64,000 bases of DNA from Neoarius graeffei (GCF_027579695.1 NC_083579.1:69968371-70032370), one strand, 5' to 3'; shown: positions 10,629 to 21,727, counted from the first letter of the stretch. Translations and numbers: made by a program. Notes: generated by a model not told the origin, from the sequence alone.

Positions 10629-10732
10629 CTATATTGCATTAAGAGAAAAAAAAAGGTTCTGTTGTTTCAGGGATACAATATTGCAGAAAGCAGGATCTTA
10701 CAACCACGGTGAAACTGCTCCGTCATTTTTCT

Positions 10733-11870
10733 TTAGTTTGTTTATTGTTTTTCCAAGTACAAATACAAACACATAGGGTATTGATATGTGGTATATGTCT
10801 AAGGCACAACAGGAAAAAATAATTCAAAAAATTTAAATACCTCAGGAAAATTATACCACACATTGTTATATGAAAACAACGACACACAGAACCCCCACCC
10901 ACCCACCCACCCACCCATACATATAGTGTGCATGACATATGCTATGTCTGCGGACATTTACCATATAAAAGAAAAAAAACAATTAAAATAATAATAATCA
11001 AAACAAAACACACACAAAGCCTGCATTCTACAGAGAAATGTAACTACAGTGGTTTGTCTGTTGTCTACTTAATTAAACAGTGTGTACCCAGCTCGAGTCT
11101 GTCACAGAGGGAAGGTTCAAATTGTCTATGTAATTAGAAAGACATCCCCATGTTTTATAGAACCTGCAGGTACAGCCCTTGATGGTGTGTCTTATTTTTT
11201 CTATCTTCATAAAAGAAAGGATATCTTTAATCAGGGAACTGAATGAGAGGGCATTTGAAGACTTCCACCTCAGCAAAATTAAATGTCTTGCCACAAGTGT
11301 GATAAATGCAACAAAGTCAGCCTTATATGAAGAGAGGGGTACTGTAGGAAGAACACCAAACAAAGCAGTAAAAGGAGAGGGAGAAATTGTCAGTTCCAAG
11401 ACATCTGATAGGATATCAAAGACCTTGGACCAGTATTCATATAGATTTGGACAAAACCAGAGTGTATGTGCCAAGGATGCAGGTGATGAGTGACACCGCT
11501 AACATGTGGGGTCAACATCTGGGAAAAACTGGCTTAATTTGACCTTAGTCCAATGAATAAGGTGGACAATCTTGCACTGAATCAAACCATGTTTAGCACA
11601 TATTGATGAGGACTGTACGTGGTGCAAGATTGAGTTCCATAGTTCGTCTGAGATCTCATCCCCTAGGTCCTCCTCCCATTGAGTTTTAATTGAGTTTAGA
11701 CTTACTGGTCGTAAGGTATACATATGATTATAAATATAAGATATCATTCCTCTAATATTTGGGAGAGGCATAAAGAGGGAGTCAGTAGGGCTGGCAGGTG
11801 GTGCGTTAGGAAAATGGGGATATAAGGATCTAACGAGGCTACGTATCGGTAGGTATCTAAAGAACTGCGG
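10733..11870 (-). pseudogene. L1-like LINE, 3' part (copy 1)
   Basis: Frames 11499-11771 and 11073-11474 on the minus strand give the C-terminal part of an L1-type ORF2: QWEEDLGDEIS, then HTLWFCPNLYEYWSKVF and a cysteine/histidine-rich tail. The 3' end is AT-rich with AATAAACAAAC and a short A run next to ODC intron DNA at about 10,725. A frameshift splits the two frames and the 5' part is missing. Confidence 0.78.
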
Positions 11871-11874
11871 TCAA

Positions 11875-12248
11875 AATTTCCCAACCACTATACCTTGTAT
11901 AAGTAAGTGTATACCTTGAGGCAGAAAGTTGGAATACTCTGGAGGGGAGACCTACCAAGAAAAGACAAGGGTCTTTCTTGATCTCAAAATGGAGTATCTC
12001 AGAAATTATTTTAGCAATACGAGTCCAAAATCGGGAGATAAACTTGCATTCCCAGAAACAGTGAAAATAAGTTGCCCTTTGAGAGTGACATTTTATACAG
12101 AGAGGAGAGAATGATTTATCCATTTTATGCAAGATAACAGGGGTGATGTGAAGCCTATGAAGTATTTTATATTGAGTCTCCTTATACCTGTTACATGTAG
12201 ATATAGATCTAACTAACTCTATAGCCACCTTCCAATCATCTTCTATAT
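11875..12248 (-). pseudogene. L1-like ORF2, distal fragment (copy 2)
   Basis: The minus frame EDDWKVAIELVRS to CHSQRATYFHCFWECKFISR continues the L1 ORF2 that stops at 17,110. It resumes precisely after the LINE inserted at 12,249-17,109. The L1 sequence word TCTATAT is present on both sides (12242-12248 and 17110-17116) as target-site duplication. The reading is lost at about 11,890, where the second L1 tail begins. Confidence 0.82.
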
Positions 12249-12745
12249 TTTTTTTGAATGAATGAATTTATTTATTTCAAACATGTATAAAAATGTATGT
12301 AACTATTTGTACATACAAAAGAAAGAAAATGAAAAAAATGACAAAAAAAGAATAAATAAAATAACATAAAGAGCTAATACATTACAATACACCGCACATT
12401 GTTCGAAAAAGGAGTGGGAAGAAGTACAATACTTTTTTTAATTTCCCACCCCTTTTTAACTACCCCGAAATCCAAACTACATTAATACACCTATAAAAAT
12501 ATATACCATATATACACTTCATGATTATCCATATAAATATATAATTACAAAAATAAATATATACTACATACCATATCCATATCCATATATATACATATAC
12601 ACATAAATATCTATATAAATATATAATTACAAAAAAAATTATCTACTACATACTTATCCCTGTAAATATGAAGATATCTATCCCCATAAATAAATATATA
12701 CCATATACTAAGCTAGTTCTAATATAACAATCAACCCTATTCTAT
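12249..12745 (-). other. 3' UTR of the full-length LINE
   Basis: Very AT-rich, with many ATATAT/CATATA words in plus orientation. In sense orientation it ends AATAAATTCATTCATTC and eight A. No coding content. Confidence 0.75.
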
Positions 12746-15700
12746 TTATCCCTCATCATCCTCCATTAACATATTTCCTCTGCAATATACTTGTTTAAAA
12801 ATATTTTTTTTGTACCTTTTTTTAAACAGATTTATATTTGCACTTTGTTTTATTTCTGTCTCCAGTCTGTTCCATAAAGTCACCCCACAGCTCGATACGC
12901 ACATGCTTTTCATATTTGTTCGAACCTTTGGTTTTTTAAAATTTAGGTCTCCCCTTAGATTATATCCCCCTTCTCTCTCACTAAACATTCCTTGTATATT
13001 TTTTGGCAATAGATTATTTCTTACTTTGTACATTATTTGTGCTGTTCTGAATTTGACCAGATCCATAAATTTCAACATGTGTGATTTTATGAATAGTGGG
13101 TTTGTGTGATCTCTGTATCCTGTTTTGTTTATTGTCCTTATTGCTCTTTTCTGTATTGTACATATCGGCTGCAGAGTGGTTTTGTAGGTGTTTCCCCAGA
13201 CTTCGACACAGTAAGTCAGATATGGCAAAAATAATGAGTAATATAGAGAATGCAAAGATTTACAATCAAGAATATATTTTGTTTTCCACAGAATTGCCAA
13301 GCACTTTGCCAGTTTTGCTTGTACGTATCCTACATGAGGTTTCCAGCAGACTTTAGGATCCAAAATCACACCAAGAAATGTAATTTCCTGTACCATTTCT
13401 ATCTTAGTATTGTCTATTATCAATTCTACATTACAATCTATTTTATGTCTCCCAAACAACATAATCTTTGTTTTGCTTAGATTTAATGATAATTTATTTT
13501 TGTCAAACCATAGTTTTAGTTTATTTATTTCAGTTGTGATTATCTCTAAAGTCTGCTGCAAATTCTCACCGGAACAAAAAATATTGGTGTCATCTGCAAA
13601 CAAAACAAATTTCAGTTCTTGCGAAATTGTACATATGTCATTGATGTATATTATGAATAATTTCGGACCTAATATTGACCCCTGTGGTACCCCGCATGTA
13701 ATGTTCATGAAATCAGATTTATGGTCACCTATCTGCACAAACTGTTGCCTGTTTCTTAGATAGCTCGACAGCCAACTCCACCCAACTCCCCTAACACCAC
13801 ACTTTTCTAGTTTACTTAATAATATACTATGATCAATAGTATCGAATGCTTTTTTTAGGTCCACAAATACTCCAATTGCTATTTTTTTATTGTCTATACA
13901 TTTTGTGATTTCCTCTATTAGTTCCATTAGTGCCATCGATGTTGATCTGTCCGTTCTGAATCCATATTGACTGTCTGTAAGGAGGTTGTGTTTTTCAATG
14001 AATTTGTCCAGTCTATCTGAAAAAAGTTTTTCGAGTATTTTGGAGAATTGGGGGAGTAAAGAAACAGGCCTGCAGTTTGTGAAATGGTGTCTATCTCCAG
14101 TTTTAAACAATGGTATCACTTTTGCAATTTTCATTTTGTCTGGAAATGTACCTGATTGAAAAGATAAATTGCAGATGTGGGTGAGTGGTTTCACAATTCC
14201 CTCAATAACTGTCTTTACTGTTGACATGTCTATATCATTCCAGTCTGCAGAAGTTTTGTTTTTACATTTTCTTACAATTTGGATAATTTCTTCCTCATCA
14301 GTTGCAGTTAGAAAAATTGTACTTGGATTTCTGTCCCCCATATCTTCTATGTTCCCACATTGTGTTGTCTCAGGTTCCTTTATTTTTGCTGCTAAATCTG
14401 GTCCCACATTTACAAAGAATTGATTAAAACCATTCACCACATCCTCCATATTATTTATGGTCTTATCATTTACAGTGTAGTACTCCGGGTAATTTGTAGT
14501 TTTGGATCCATTTCTCACAATACCATTTAATACAGTCCATATACCTTTAATATTGTTTTTATTTTTCTCCACTAATTTATTATAATAGTCTTTCTTACAT
14601 ATCCTCATAATATTAGTTAATTTATTTTTATATTTTTTATATTTTTCCTCTGCCTCTATAGTTCGATGCTTTAAGAATTGTCTGTATAATATATTTTTCT
14701 TTTTGCAGGCATTTTGTAGCCCCTTGGTGACCCACGGACTATTTGTATATTTATGTATATTACTGTATTTCTTTATAGGACAATTTTTATTATATAGTTC
14801 ATTGAATATTATTAAAAATTCCTCATATGCTTTATCAACATCTTTTTCTTTATAAACTACATTCCAGTCCTGTATTATTAAGTCATTTTTTAGTGCAATC
14901 ATGGTTTCTTCAGTTTTCATTCTTATATATTTATAATTTTTAGTATCCTTTTTCTTGCTATAATTACAGTAATATACATTAAAAATAGGTAGGTGGTCAC
15001 TGATGTCTGTTAATAGTAGACCGCTCTCTATATTATTTTCCAGGATATTAGTAAATATATTATCTATTAAAGTGGTGCTGTGAGAAGTGATCCTGCTTGG
15101 TCTGGTAATAGTTGGATACAGTCCCATACTGAACATTGAGTTAATGAACTCTTCTGTCATTTTGTGTTTCTTATGATTTAAGAGGTCGATGTTAAAATCA
15201 CCACAGATGTACATGACCTTCTGTGTTGATTTTATAAACATACTTTCCATCCAATCTATAAAAACTTCTATGCTTGATCCAGGACATCTGTATATACAGC
15301 TCACCATTATATTTTTCATTTTTTCACAGCATATTTCTATTGTAATACACTCCATCCAATCATCAACAGCTACCGTCATTTTATTATTAATTTTATATTC
15401 CAAACTATTATCAACATATATTGCCACTCCCCCTCCTCTTTTGTTCTTTCTATTGATATAATTTAATTCATACCCGTTCAGCTCAAAATCTACTCCCATC
15501 TCATCGTTGATCCAAGTTTCTGATATGGCTATTATATTGAATGGAGTATTGAACTGACTGAGATATTCCTTCATTTTATGGAAATTGGCATACATACTTC
15601 TGATATTGAAATGAATAATTGATATCTTATTTCCGTCTCTGATCTTTGCATTGTATTGATATTCAGTGTAATACCGGCAGCTGATATTGATGTTGCTGAA

Positions 15701-15931
15701 AAGATTATTTTCCGGATCAATATTATTTTCCATATCTTGTATTTTGTGCTCAGTATAAAGGAAAGTGTCCAGTTCTTGTGTCCAGTGTCCCGTCCTTGTG
15801 TCATGATTGTAAATTGCTTTATTTGGCTCCCTCAGAATTTGTCCAGTTCCCCAATATCTCGGATGACCAAGATCTTGGCCTCTTCTGGAGATCCCCTCAA
15901 CTTGATGAAAATCTTGCAGTTTTGTGTCCAA
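12746..15931 (-). CDS. LINE ORF2: APE endonuclease and reverse transcriptase (intact)
   Basis: 1,061 codons without interruption. Residues about 95-330 form an APE-type endonuclease: IIHFNIRSM, ISETWI, YICGDFNIDLL and a late TDISDHLPIF. The RT follows (about 560-880) with NCRPVSLLPQFSKI, GVFVDLKKAFDTIDH, CGVPQGSILGP and VLFADDTNIF, whose two aspartates are intact. The C-terminal part carries the LWNRL and LFKKRYKKNI blocks usual for these LINEs. The product nicks target DNA and primes reverse transcription of its own RNA. The first ATG (15931) lies within ORF1 and overlaps it by 100 bp in another frame; an internal start such as MENNIDPEN is possible. The most intact protein-coding gene in the window. 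Confidence 0.92.
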   Translation of the reverse strand: MDTKLQDFHQVEGISRRGQDLGHPRYWGTGQILREPNKAIYNHDTRTGHWTQELDTFLYTEHKIQDMENNIDPENNLFSNINISCRYYTEYQYNAKIRDGNKISIIHFNIRSMYANFHKMKEYLSQFNTPFNIIAISETWINDEMGVDFELNGYELNYINRKNKRGGGVAIYVDNSLEYKINNKMTVAVDDWMECITIEICCEKMKNIMVSCIYRCPGSSIEVFIDWMESMFIKSTQKVMYICGDFNIDLLNHKKHKMTEEFINSMFSMGLYPTITRPSRITSHSTTLIDNIFTNILENNIESGLLLTDISDHLPIFNVYYCNYSKKKDTKNYKYIRMKTEETMIALKNDLIIQDWNVVYKEKDVDKAYEEFLIIFNELYNKNCPIKKYSNIHKYTNSPWVTKGLQNACKKKNILYRQFLKHRTIEAEEKYKKYKNKLTNIMRICKKDYYNKLVEKNKNNIKGIWTVLNGIVRNGSKTTNYPEYYTVNDKTINNMEDVVNGFNQFFVNVGPDLAAKIKEPETTQCGNIEDMGDRNPSTIFLTATDEEEIIQIVRKCKNKTSADWNDIDMSTVKTVIEGIVKPLTHICNLSFQSGTFPDKMKIAKVIPLFKTGDRHHFTNCRPVSLLPQFSKILEKLFSDRLDKFIEKHNLLTDSQYGFRTDRSTSMALMELIEEITKCIDNKKIAIGVFVDLKKAFDTIDHSILLSKLEKCGVRGVGWSWLSSYLRNRQQFVQIGDHKSDFMNITCGVPQGSILGPKLFIIYINDICTISQELKFVLFADDTNIFCSGENLQQTLEIITTEINKLKLWFDKNKLSLNLSKTKIMLFGRHKIDCNVELIIDNTKIEMVQEITFLGVILDPKVCWKPHVGYVQAKLAKCLAILWKTKYILDCKSLHSLYYSLFLPYLTYCVEVWGNTYKTTLQPICTIQKRAIRTINKTGYRDHTNPLFIKSHMLKFMDLVKFRTAQIMYKVRNNLLPKNIQGMFSEREGGYNLRGDLNFKKPKVRTNMKSMCVSSCGVTLWNRLETEIKQSANINLFKKRYKKNIFKQVYCRGNMLMEDDEG

Positions 15932-16524
15932 GTGTTTTGGATTTTCCCCTGTTTCCTTAGTATTCTCGCCTTTTTTGCAATGTCTGCATTTTTTGTTAAG
16001 TGCTCATTTAAAAACACATCTGAGCCTTTCAGTTTCTTTCCTTGTTTTAACAATTGCATCTTATGCTTTCTGTTGGCAAATCTCATTATTACAGCTGGTT
16101 TGCCTGTGTTGCTTCTCCGTGGGAGAGGGTGACATGCTTCAATGTTATTGCTTTTTACCTCAATCCCCTTGGAGTGCAGGAATGCTAACACCTGTTGCTC
16201 CACAGAGTTAGCATCCTCCTCGTTCAGTTCCTCTCCGTCTCTTCTCGCCACTGCTCCAGCATATGAGCGGGGTTGAATTTGCAGTCCGGTCACAATGATG
16301 TCATTCATCCGGGTGTACTGCTCCAGCTCCTCCACTCGGTTCTCGAGAATGGCGATACTCTTTGCCTTCTCTGAATTCTGCAGCCTCAGAGCTTTGACCT
16401 CTTCTACCAGGTCCAGGATGGTCTTCTGCTGCACCCTGACAGCAGAGATTTCTTCCCCCAGAAAGTCGAGGGATTTTTTAATATCATCTATCTCCTCGAC
16501 CGTAGGAGCTTTCTTCGGGGGCAT
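15832..16524 (-). CDS. LINE ORF1: coiled-coil RNA-binding protein (intact)
   Basis: 230 codons starting MPPKKAPTVEEIDDIKKSL. Residues about 15-75 have heptad-like leucine/isoleucine spacing typical of a coiled coil (IAILENRVEELEQYT). The basic C-terminal half (AVIMRFANRKHKMQLLKQGK to TKNADIAKKARILRKQGKIQ, CKIFIKLRGSPEEAK) looks like the RRM-type nucleic-acid-binding part of LINE ORF1 proteins. It would bind the LINE RNA as a chaperone. ATG at 16524 is about 30 bp downstream of the tandem repeats. The stop overlaps ORF2, so the two are probably translationally coupled. Confidence 0.85.
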   Translation of the reverse strand: MPPKKAPTVEEIDDIKKSLDFLGEEISAVRVQQKTILDLVEEVKALRLQNSEKAKSIAILENRVEELEQYTRMNDIIVTGLQIQPRSYAGAVARRDGEELNEEDANSVEQQVLAFLHSKGIEVKSNNIEACHPLPRRSNTGKPAVIMRFANRKHKMQLLKQGKKLKGSDVFLNEHLTKNADIAKKARILRKQGKIQNTWTQNCKIFIKLRGSPEEAKILVIRDIGELDKF

Positions 16525-16554
16525 TGCGTTTGTTGTTATTACGCGGCCCGTTCC

Positions 16555-17109
16555 CGCGCTACCTCTCGGCCCGCTCTCGCGCAGCCTCGCTCCCGCGCTA
16601 CCTCTCGGCCCGCTCTCGCGCAGCCTCGCTCCCGCGCTACCTCTCGGCCCGCTCTCGCGCAGCCTCGCTCTCGCGCTACCTCTCGGCCCGCTCTCGCGCA
16701 GCCTCGCTCCCGCGCTACCTCTCGGCCCGCTCTCGCGCAGCCTCGCTCTCGCGCTACCTCTCGGCCCGCTCTCGCGCAGCCTCGCTCCCGCGCTACCTCT
16801 CGGCCCGCTCTCGCGCAGCCTCGCTCCCGCGCTACCTCTCGGCCCGCTCTCGCGCAGCCTCGCTCCCGCGCTACCTCTCGGCCCGCTCTCGCGCAGCCTC
16901 GCTCCCGCGCTACCTCTCGGCCCGCTCTCGCGCAGCTTCGCTCCCGCGCAACCTCTCGGCCCGCTCTCGCGCAGCTTCGCTCCCGCGCAACCTCTCGGCC
17001 CGCTCTCGCGCAGCTTCGCTCCCGCGCAACCTCTCGGCCCGCTCTCGCGCAGCTTCGCTCCCGCGCAACCTCTCGGCCCGCTCTCGCGCAGCTTCGCTCC
17101 CGCGCAACC
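16555..17109 (-). repeat. 39-bp GC-rich tandem repeat, LINE 5' region
   Basis: Fourteen full 39-bp units plus a partial. The nine nearest ORF1 read GCGCTACC...GCCTCG (plus). The five at the outer 5' end read GCGCAACC...GCTTCG. The number is divisible by three and no stop occurs, so every such frame stays open by chance and gives Arg/Ala or Ser/Leu/Pro peptide repeats. Position, directly before ORF1 and at the exact 5' boundary of the element, suggests a monomer-type promoter, as known for some mammalian L1 5' UTRs. Confidence 0.9.
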
Positions 17110-20100
17110 TCTATATGGAGAATATATTCACTGCCTAAATCATTCTCCCATTTGCGAGCAATATTGGGGAGCTCATACACATCAGAGGAGGTAAGAGTGG
17201 AGTAAAAGGCTGAAACAAAATGTTCAGAATTCTTACATGTAAAAAGGAACCTTTCTGGGTCATTGAGAGGTAAACTAGTAAGGGGAGCATTTGATAGTGA
17301 AGAAGCAAAGTGTCTGATTTGTAAATAGCCAAAAAAATGTGTCTTAGGGATGTTGTATAATTCTTGCAACTGCTGGAAGGGCATTAGTGTATTATCTCTG
17401 AATAAGTCTGCCAGTACATGAATTCCCTTGTCTCGCCAAGCACAGAACACAGAAGACCCCACGCCAGCTGGGAAATCAGGGTTTTGAGTAATGGGAGATA
17501 ATGAAGATTTCAAATGCTTTCTTCCTAAAAACTTCGTTATATCGCGCCAAACTCTGACACTATTGTAAATAATGGGATTGTATTTAATCTCCGGTTTAAC
17601 ATTTGATACATCACAGGTTGTTAGGCTCCAAGGACTATAAGGAGAGCATGCCCATGAGTCAACACACGCCTCATTCTTAATGTATGTATGTAGCCAAACC
17701 CAGAGATGTTGGGCATGGCAGGCCCAGTTGTAGAAAATAAGATTTGGCACAGATAGACCACCCATGTTTGTAGGGAGTTGCAATAGCTTGAGCCTTTGTC
17801 TGGGCTTCTTACCCTGCCAAATGAACTTTGAAACAACCCTTTCAAGATCCCTGTTGACTTTTTTTGTGAGATATATAGGAAGCATCTGTAGGGGATATAA
17901 CAGTCGGGGAAGCAGATTCATTTTCACTAGACTCACTCTACCAAATAAGGATAAAGGCAAGTTATGCCATCGTTTAAGATCTCTCTTGACCACTATATAC
18001 ACTGGGACAAAATTAAGTTTCCATAGTTCCCTCAAATCTGGGCAGATCTTAACACCTAAGTATTTGAAACCAGAAGCTGACCACCTGAAAGGAAAATCAT
18101 CCAAAACATCTGCATTAGTCAAAGGTCCAAGTGGCATAGCTTCAGATTTATCATAATTTATCTTATATCCTGATATAGTACTGAACTCGTTTAATATATT
18201 CATAATAGTGGGAATGGACGATTCAGGAGATGTTATAAATAAAAGGATGTCATCAGCATATAGCGCAATTTTATGCTCCCTGGCACCCAGCTCTATTCCC
18301 CTCACATCAGCATCGCACCTTATACGCTCTGCTAATGGTTCTAAGGCCAGAGCAAAAAGTAGTGGGCTAAGTGGACAGCCTTGGCGTACACCTCTAGCCA
18401 CTGAAAAGGGTGCAGACCGTAAGCCATTGGTTATGACAGCAGCTGTAGGAGAGTGGTATATTGTTCTTGTCCATTTAAGAAAGTCCCCATCCAAACCAAA
18501 TTTCTGCATTATGTCAAATAAATAGCACATTTCTACTCTATCAAAGGCCTTCTCGGCATCAAGAGAGATAGATAGAGCTTTCTTCTTCCTGTGAGTTGTG
18601 TACTGAACAATATTCAACAACCTTCTTACATTACTGAGGGAATGACGCCCACAGATAAAACCGGTCTGATCCGAATTTATAAGCACTGGGAGCAGATTCT
18701 CCAGACGTTTGGCCAGAAGTTTGGAAAGTATTTTATTGTCAACTGATATTAAACTAATAGGTCTGTAGGACCTGCATTGTTCCAGTGGTTTTCCTTTCTT
18801 CAGAATGACTGAAATATGGGCAAGGTTTAAAGTAGGGGGCATACAGCCTTTGTCAAAAGAATCCAAATACATATTCATTAGATGGTCAACCACAAGCCTG
18901 CCAAAAGCCTTATAAAAATCAGCGCCAAATCCATCTGGGCCAGGGGCCTTGCCTCCTTTGAGGTTTTTAATGACATCAAGAACTTCTTCTTTACTAATAG
19001 GCCTATTTAATGCTTCTTTTTGATCATCAGACAGATATGGCAGGTCTAAACAGTCTAAAAATTTTGAGCGTGCTTCTGCAGAGGATATATAGTCTGAACT
19101 ATAAAGTTCCTCATAGAAAGACCTCATAACTTTATTTAAATCAGCCGATTTGAAGTGCCTGCACCCATGTTTATCTATTAGAGAGGGAATCAAATTTGGT
19201 TCATTAATGCCAGGCGCAAGACAAGCAAGCAACCGGCCAGGCTTATTGCCTGCCTCAAATAGCCTGTGTTTTGCAAAGAATATTTGTGCTTCTGCATTTT
19301 GGGTTAACAACTGATTTAGAGCTGACTGGGCAGCCTCTAACCGTTTTGCCAAAGAGGTGCTGTAAGAGCGCTTAAGCTGAGCCTGAAGGTCGCATACAGT
19401 TTCCTCCAATTCTAATTGTTTTTTAATGGCATCCTTTTTTTGAGCTGAGGAGTAAGAAATAATCGACCCGCGTAAATATGCCTTGGCAGATTCCCACAAA
19501 ATAGTGGGGCTGATTCCAGATGTATTATTCTCAGCAAAGAAGTGACCAATTTCCGCAGTTATATGATCAATGAAGCACTGTTTTTGAAGTAAAACAGGGT
19601 TCAGTCGCCAATGCCTAAAAGATGGATCCCTATAAGGAGGTGAGATAGTTATGGCAACAGGAGAATGATCAGAAATAGACTGGATGCCTATTGAACAATT
19701 CACTATCCTACTCAAAACAGACCTTGATGAGAGAAAATAGTCTATTCTAGAAAAGACTTGGTGAGGAATCGAGAAAAAAGTATAGTCTTTGTCTAAGGGG
19801 TGTAGTGTCCTCCATACATCATATAAGTCTGCGTCTTTCATTAAATCAAGCAAATCGGTACTTTTCTTAGATAACGCTGGACGAGGCGGTGAAACATCAA
19901 TGCTAGGGTTCAGCACACAATTGAAATCGCCTCCCACAACCAAGTATGAGGAGGAAAGTGAAGCCAAATCTGAGAACAGTTGTGAAAAAAAGGAAGCTTC
20001 ATAAATGGTAGGGGCATATACACAGCCAAAACTAACATGCTCCCCAAATAAATACCCTGAAAGTAAAACATAGCGGCCTTCTTTGTCATGTACTGTTTTT

Positions 20101-20345
20101 TCAAGGGTAAAAGGCAGGCTGCGATGTAAAAGAATGGCAGCCCCTCTGCTTCTGGAATTATATGAAGAGTAAAACACTTGTCCCACCCAACTCCTTAATT
20201 TTACATGTTCTAAGTCAGAAAGATGAGTCTCCTGAAGAAATGCTACCTGGCATTTTTCCTTCTTCAAGAAGGAGAAAATTTTCTGGCATTTAATCACATG
20301 GTTAATGCCCTTAACGTTGAGAGAAATAATTTTGATGTTACTCAT
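17110..20345 (-). pseudogene. L1-like ORF2, main part (copy 2), interrupted by LINE
   Basis: Open for about 1,076 codons from ATG 20345 (MSNIKIISLNVKGINH) to the insertion point. It contains an L1 endonuclease (QETHLSDLEH, VVGGDFNCVLNP, ISDHSPVAI) and an RT with GPDGFGADFYKAF, SYRPISLISVDNKI, SISLDAEKAFDRVE, GVRQGCPLSPLLFALALEPL and IALYADDILLF. The catalytic YADD is intact. Coding stops being L1 at 17,117; the frame runs on through the 39-bp repeats only by chance. The remainder of the protein is at 11,875-12,248. It was a nearly intact L1 until the younger LINE split it. Confidence 0.9.
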
Positions 20346-21140
20346 AATAGTCTAAATTGAAAAATGTACAAAACAGCATGTGGGCGGTACAGTAATTGTA
20401 GACTGAAGACAGTGTCAAGTTAAGCCTAAAGATAGGAGCACAATAACCCATACAAAAGCCAATATAAAAAACAAAAGAGAAATAAAAAATGAAAAATTGC
20501 CTGTAGAGGTCCATCCCCAAACGATGGAGCACATCCCAATAAAGAACAACCCTCACCCCACACAAAAACAAAAAAAACTGCCATCGCATGGCAGTCATGG
20601 ACTTAGGATAAGTGACGCAAAGCGGTGTCCCTCTATCATTTAGAGAGAACCAGACAGCAGAAGATAGATCTAAATCCATTCCCCCGCTGACACACATTCT
20701 CCACACACACCCCCAACCAACTAAGTAAGGCTTTAAAACCACACATTGAGAAACATTGTGCAAACAATTAGTAAGTGATACATGTGTCAAATGATTAGTG
20801 AAGGAGTAATGTAGTCCAGCAATAGCCCAGCCCAGTCAAATAGTATCTGGGTCATGGCAAACAAAATAAACAAAAAAGTAAAATAACATGCATGTAGAAG
20901 GGCAAAGCCATTAATAAATATTGACTGAAGATAGAGGGAAAAGGGGTCAAGAATTGAGGGAGAAGAAGCGATGTGTGTGGAAACTGCTTGTTAGGGGTTA
21001 ATTACTCCATATCTTCATTATTAATTGCAATTATGTAAATTTGGGTAGAAGCCATAAGCAGCCCAGGCAGACCTACCTTCCTGCCAAAAAGAATAAAAAT
21101 CTGTGAAGAATTGAGAGAGAATAAGCGATTTTCGTGAAAT
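20346..21140 (-). other. Probable L1 upstream (inter-ORF) region
   Basis: Sequence upstream of the L1 ORF2 start. The apparent frame at 20,338-20,790 has no recognisable domain and composition like an inter-ORF spacer. No ORF1 was found, so the L1 is probably 5'-truncated here. The exact end is unclear. Confidence 0.45.
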
Positions 21141-21159
21141 GTGGACAACGCCAGACAAC

Positions 21160-21262
21160 ACATGATGGCATGAGCTCATCACCTGTTGGCCGGATGAGCT
21201 AATAATAATAATGAATCTGTATTATCATCATCTCATGCAGCCGACAGGCGATGAGCCTGAAA
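21160..21262. repeat. Imperfect inverted repeat
   Basis: GAGCTCATCACCTGTTGGCC (from 21,174) pairs with GCCGACAGGCGATGAGC near 21,240-21,256, with AATAATAATAATG between. Looks like a small foldback repeat next to the Tc1 start. Confidence 0.6.
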
Positions 21263-21727
21263 AGATAAAAAATTGTAAAATGCTGATCAGAAGGATGCAG
21301 CACTCTTGAAATAGCTAAGCTATAGAAACATGACCACAGAACAATCAAATGTTTGGTTGCAAATAGTCAACAGGGTCGCAAAAATAAATGTGTGGAGAAG
21401 AAAAGACGCAAATTAACTGCCTAAGACTTGAGAAGGATTAAACATTTAGCTACCAGGAACGCATTATCCTCCAGTGGCACCATATTCCAGAACTGCAACC
21501 TACCTGGAGTGTCCAAAAGGACAAGGTGTTCGGTGCTCAGAGACATGGCCGAGGTAAGGAAGGCTGAAACATGACCACCACTAAATAAGACTCACAAGTT
21601 GAAACGTCAAGATTGGGCCAAGAAATATCCGAAGACAGATTTCTCAAAGGTTTTATGGACGGATGAAATGAGAGTGACTCTTGATGGACTAGATGGATGG
21701 GCCCGTGGCTGGATAACTAATGGACAC
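21263..21727 (+). pseudogene. Tc1 transposase, N-terminal half
   Basis: Degenerate plus-strand frame giving a Tc1-type DNA-binding part (KRRKLTAKDLRRIKHLATRN, then GVSKRTRCSVLRDMA) and the first catalytic region HKLKRQDWAKKY, DFSKVLWTDEMRVTLDG with its first Asp. Stops are present upstream. It ends at GWITNGH exactly where an LTR begins (21,728). The continuation is at 29,941 on the opposite strand. Confidence 0.82.

Larger units (their letters stand above)
12249..17109 (-). mobile_element. Full-length L2/CR1/jockey-group LINE with two open frames
   Basis: 4,861 bp, flanked by TCTATAT target-site duplications in an older L1. In sense order: a 5' region of 14 tandem 39-bp GC-rich units, ORF1 (230 codons), ORF2 (1,061 codons, endonuclease plus RT), a 3' UTR of about 500 bp, and a short A run (minus of 12,249-12,256). 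Both frames are open. The 5' repeats and exact duplications mark it as a complete, recent insertion. The clade call rests on the APE-type endonuclease and FADDT RT motif; I cannot place it more precisely by eye. Confidence 0.9.

Noticed and set aside
16539-17117. C-terminal Arg/Glu/Ala repeat of the L1 ORF2 frame
   Set aside because: The L1 frame continues into the 5' repeats of the inserted LINE only by chance. Real L1 sequence resumes at 12,248.
16295-17194. Long plus-strand frames (299 and 204 codons) with a 13-residue Leu/Pro/Ser/Arg repeat
   Set aside because: They are products of the 39-bp tandem repeat: the unit is a multiple of three and has no stops. The true coding strand here is minus (LINE ORF1 and L1 ORF2).
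20338-20790. 150-codon minus frame upstream of L1 ORF2
   Set aside because: No domain, biased aromatic/hydrophobic content, and it overlaps the ORF2 start. Probably inter-ORF DNA.
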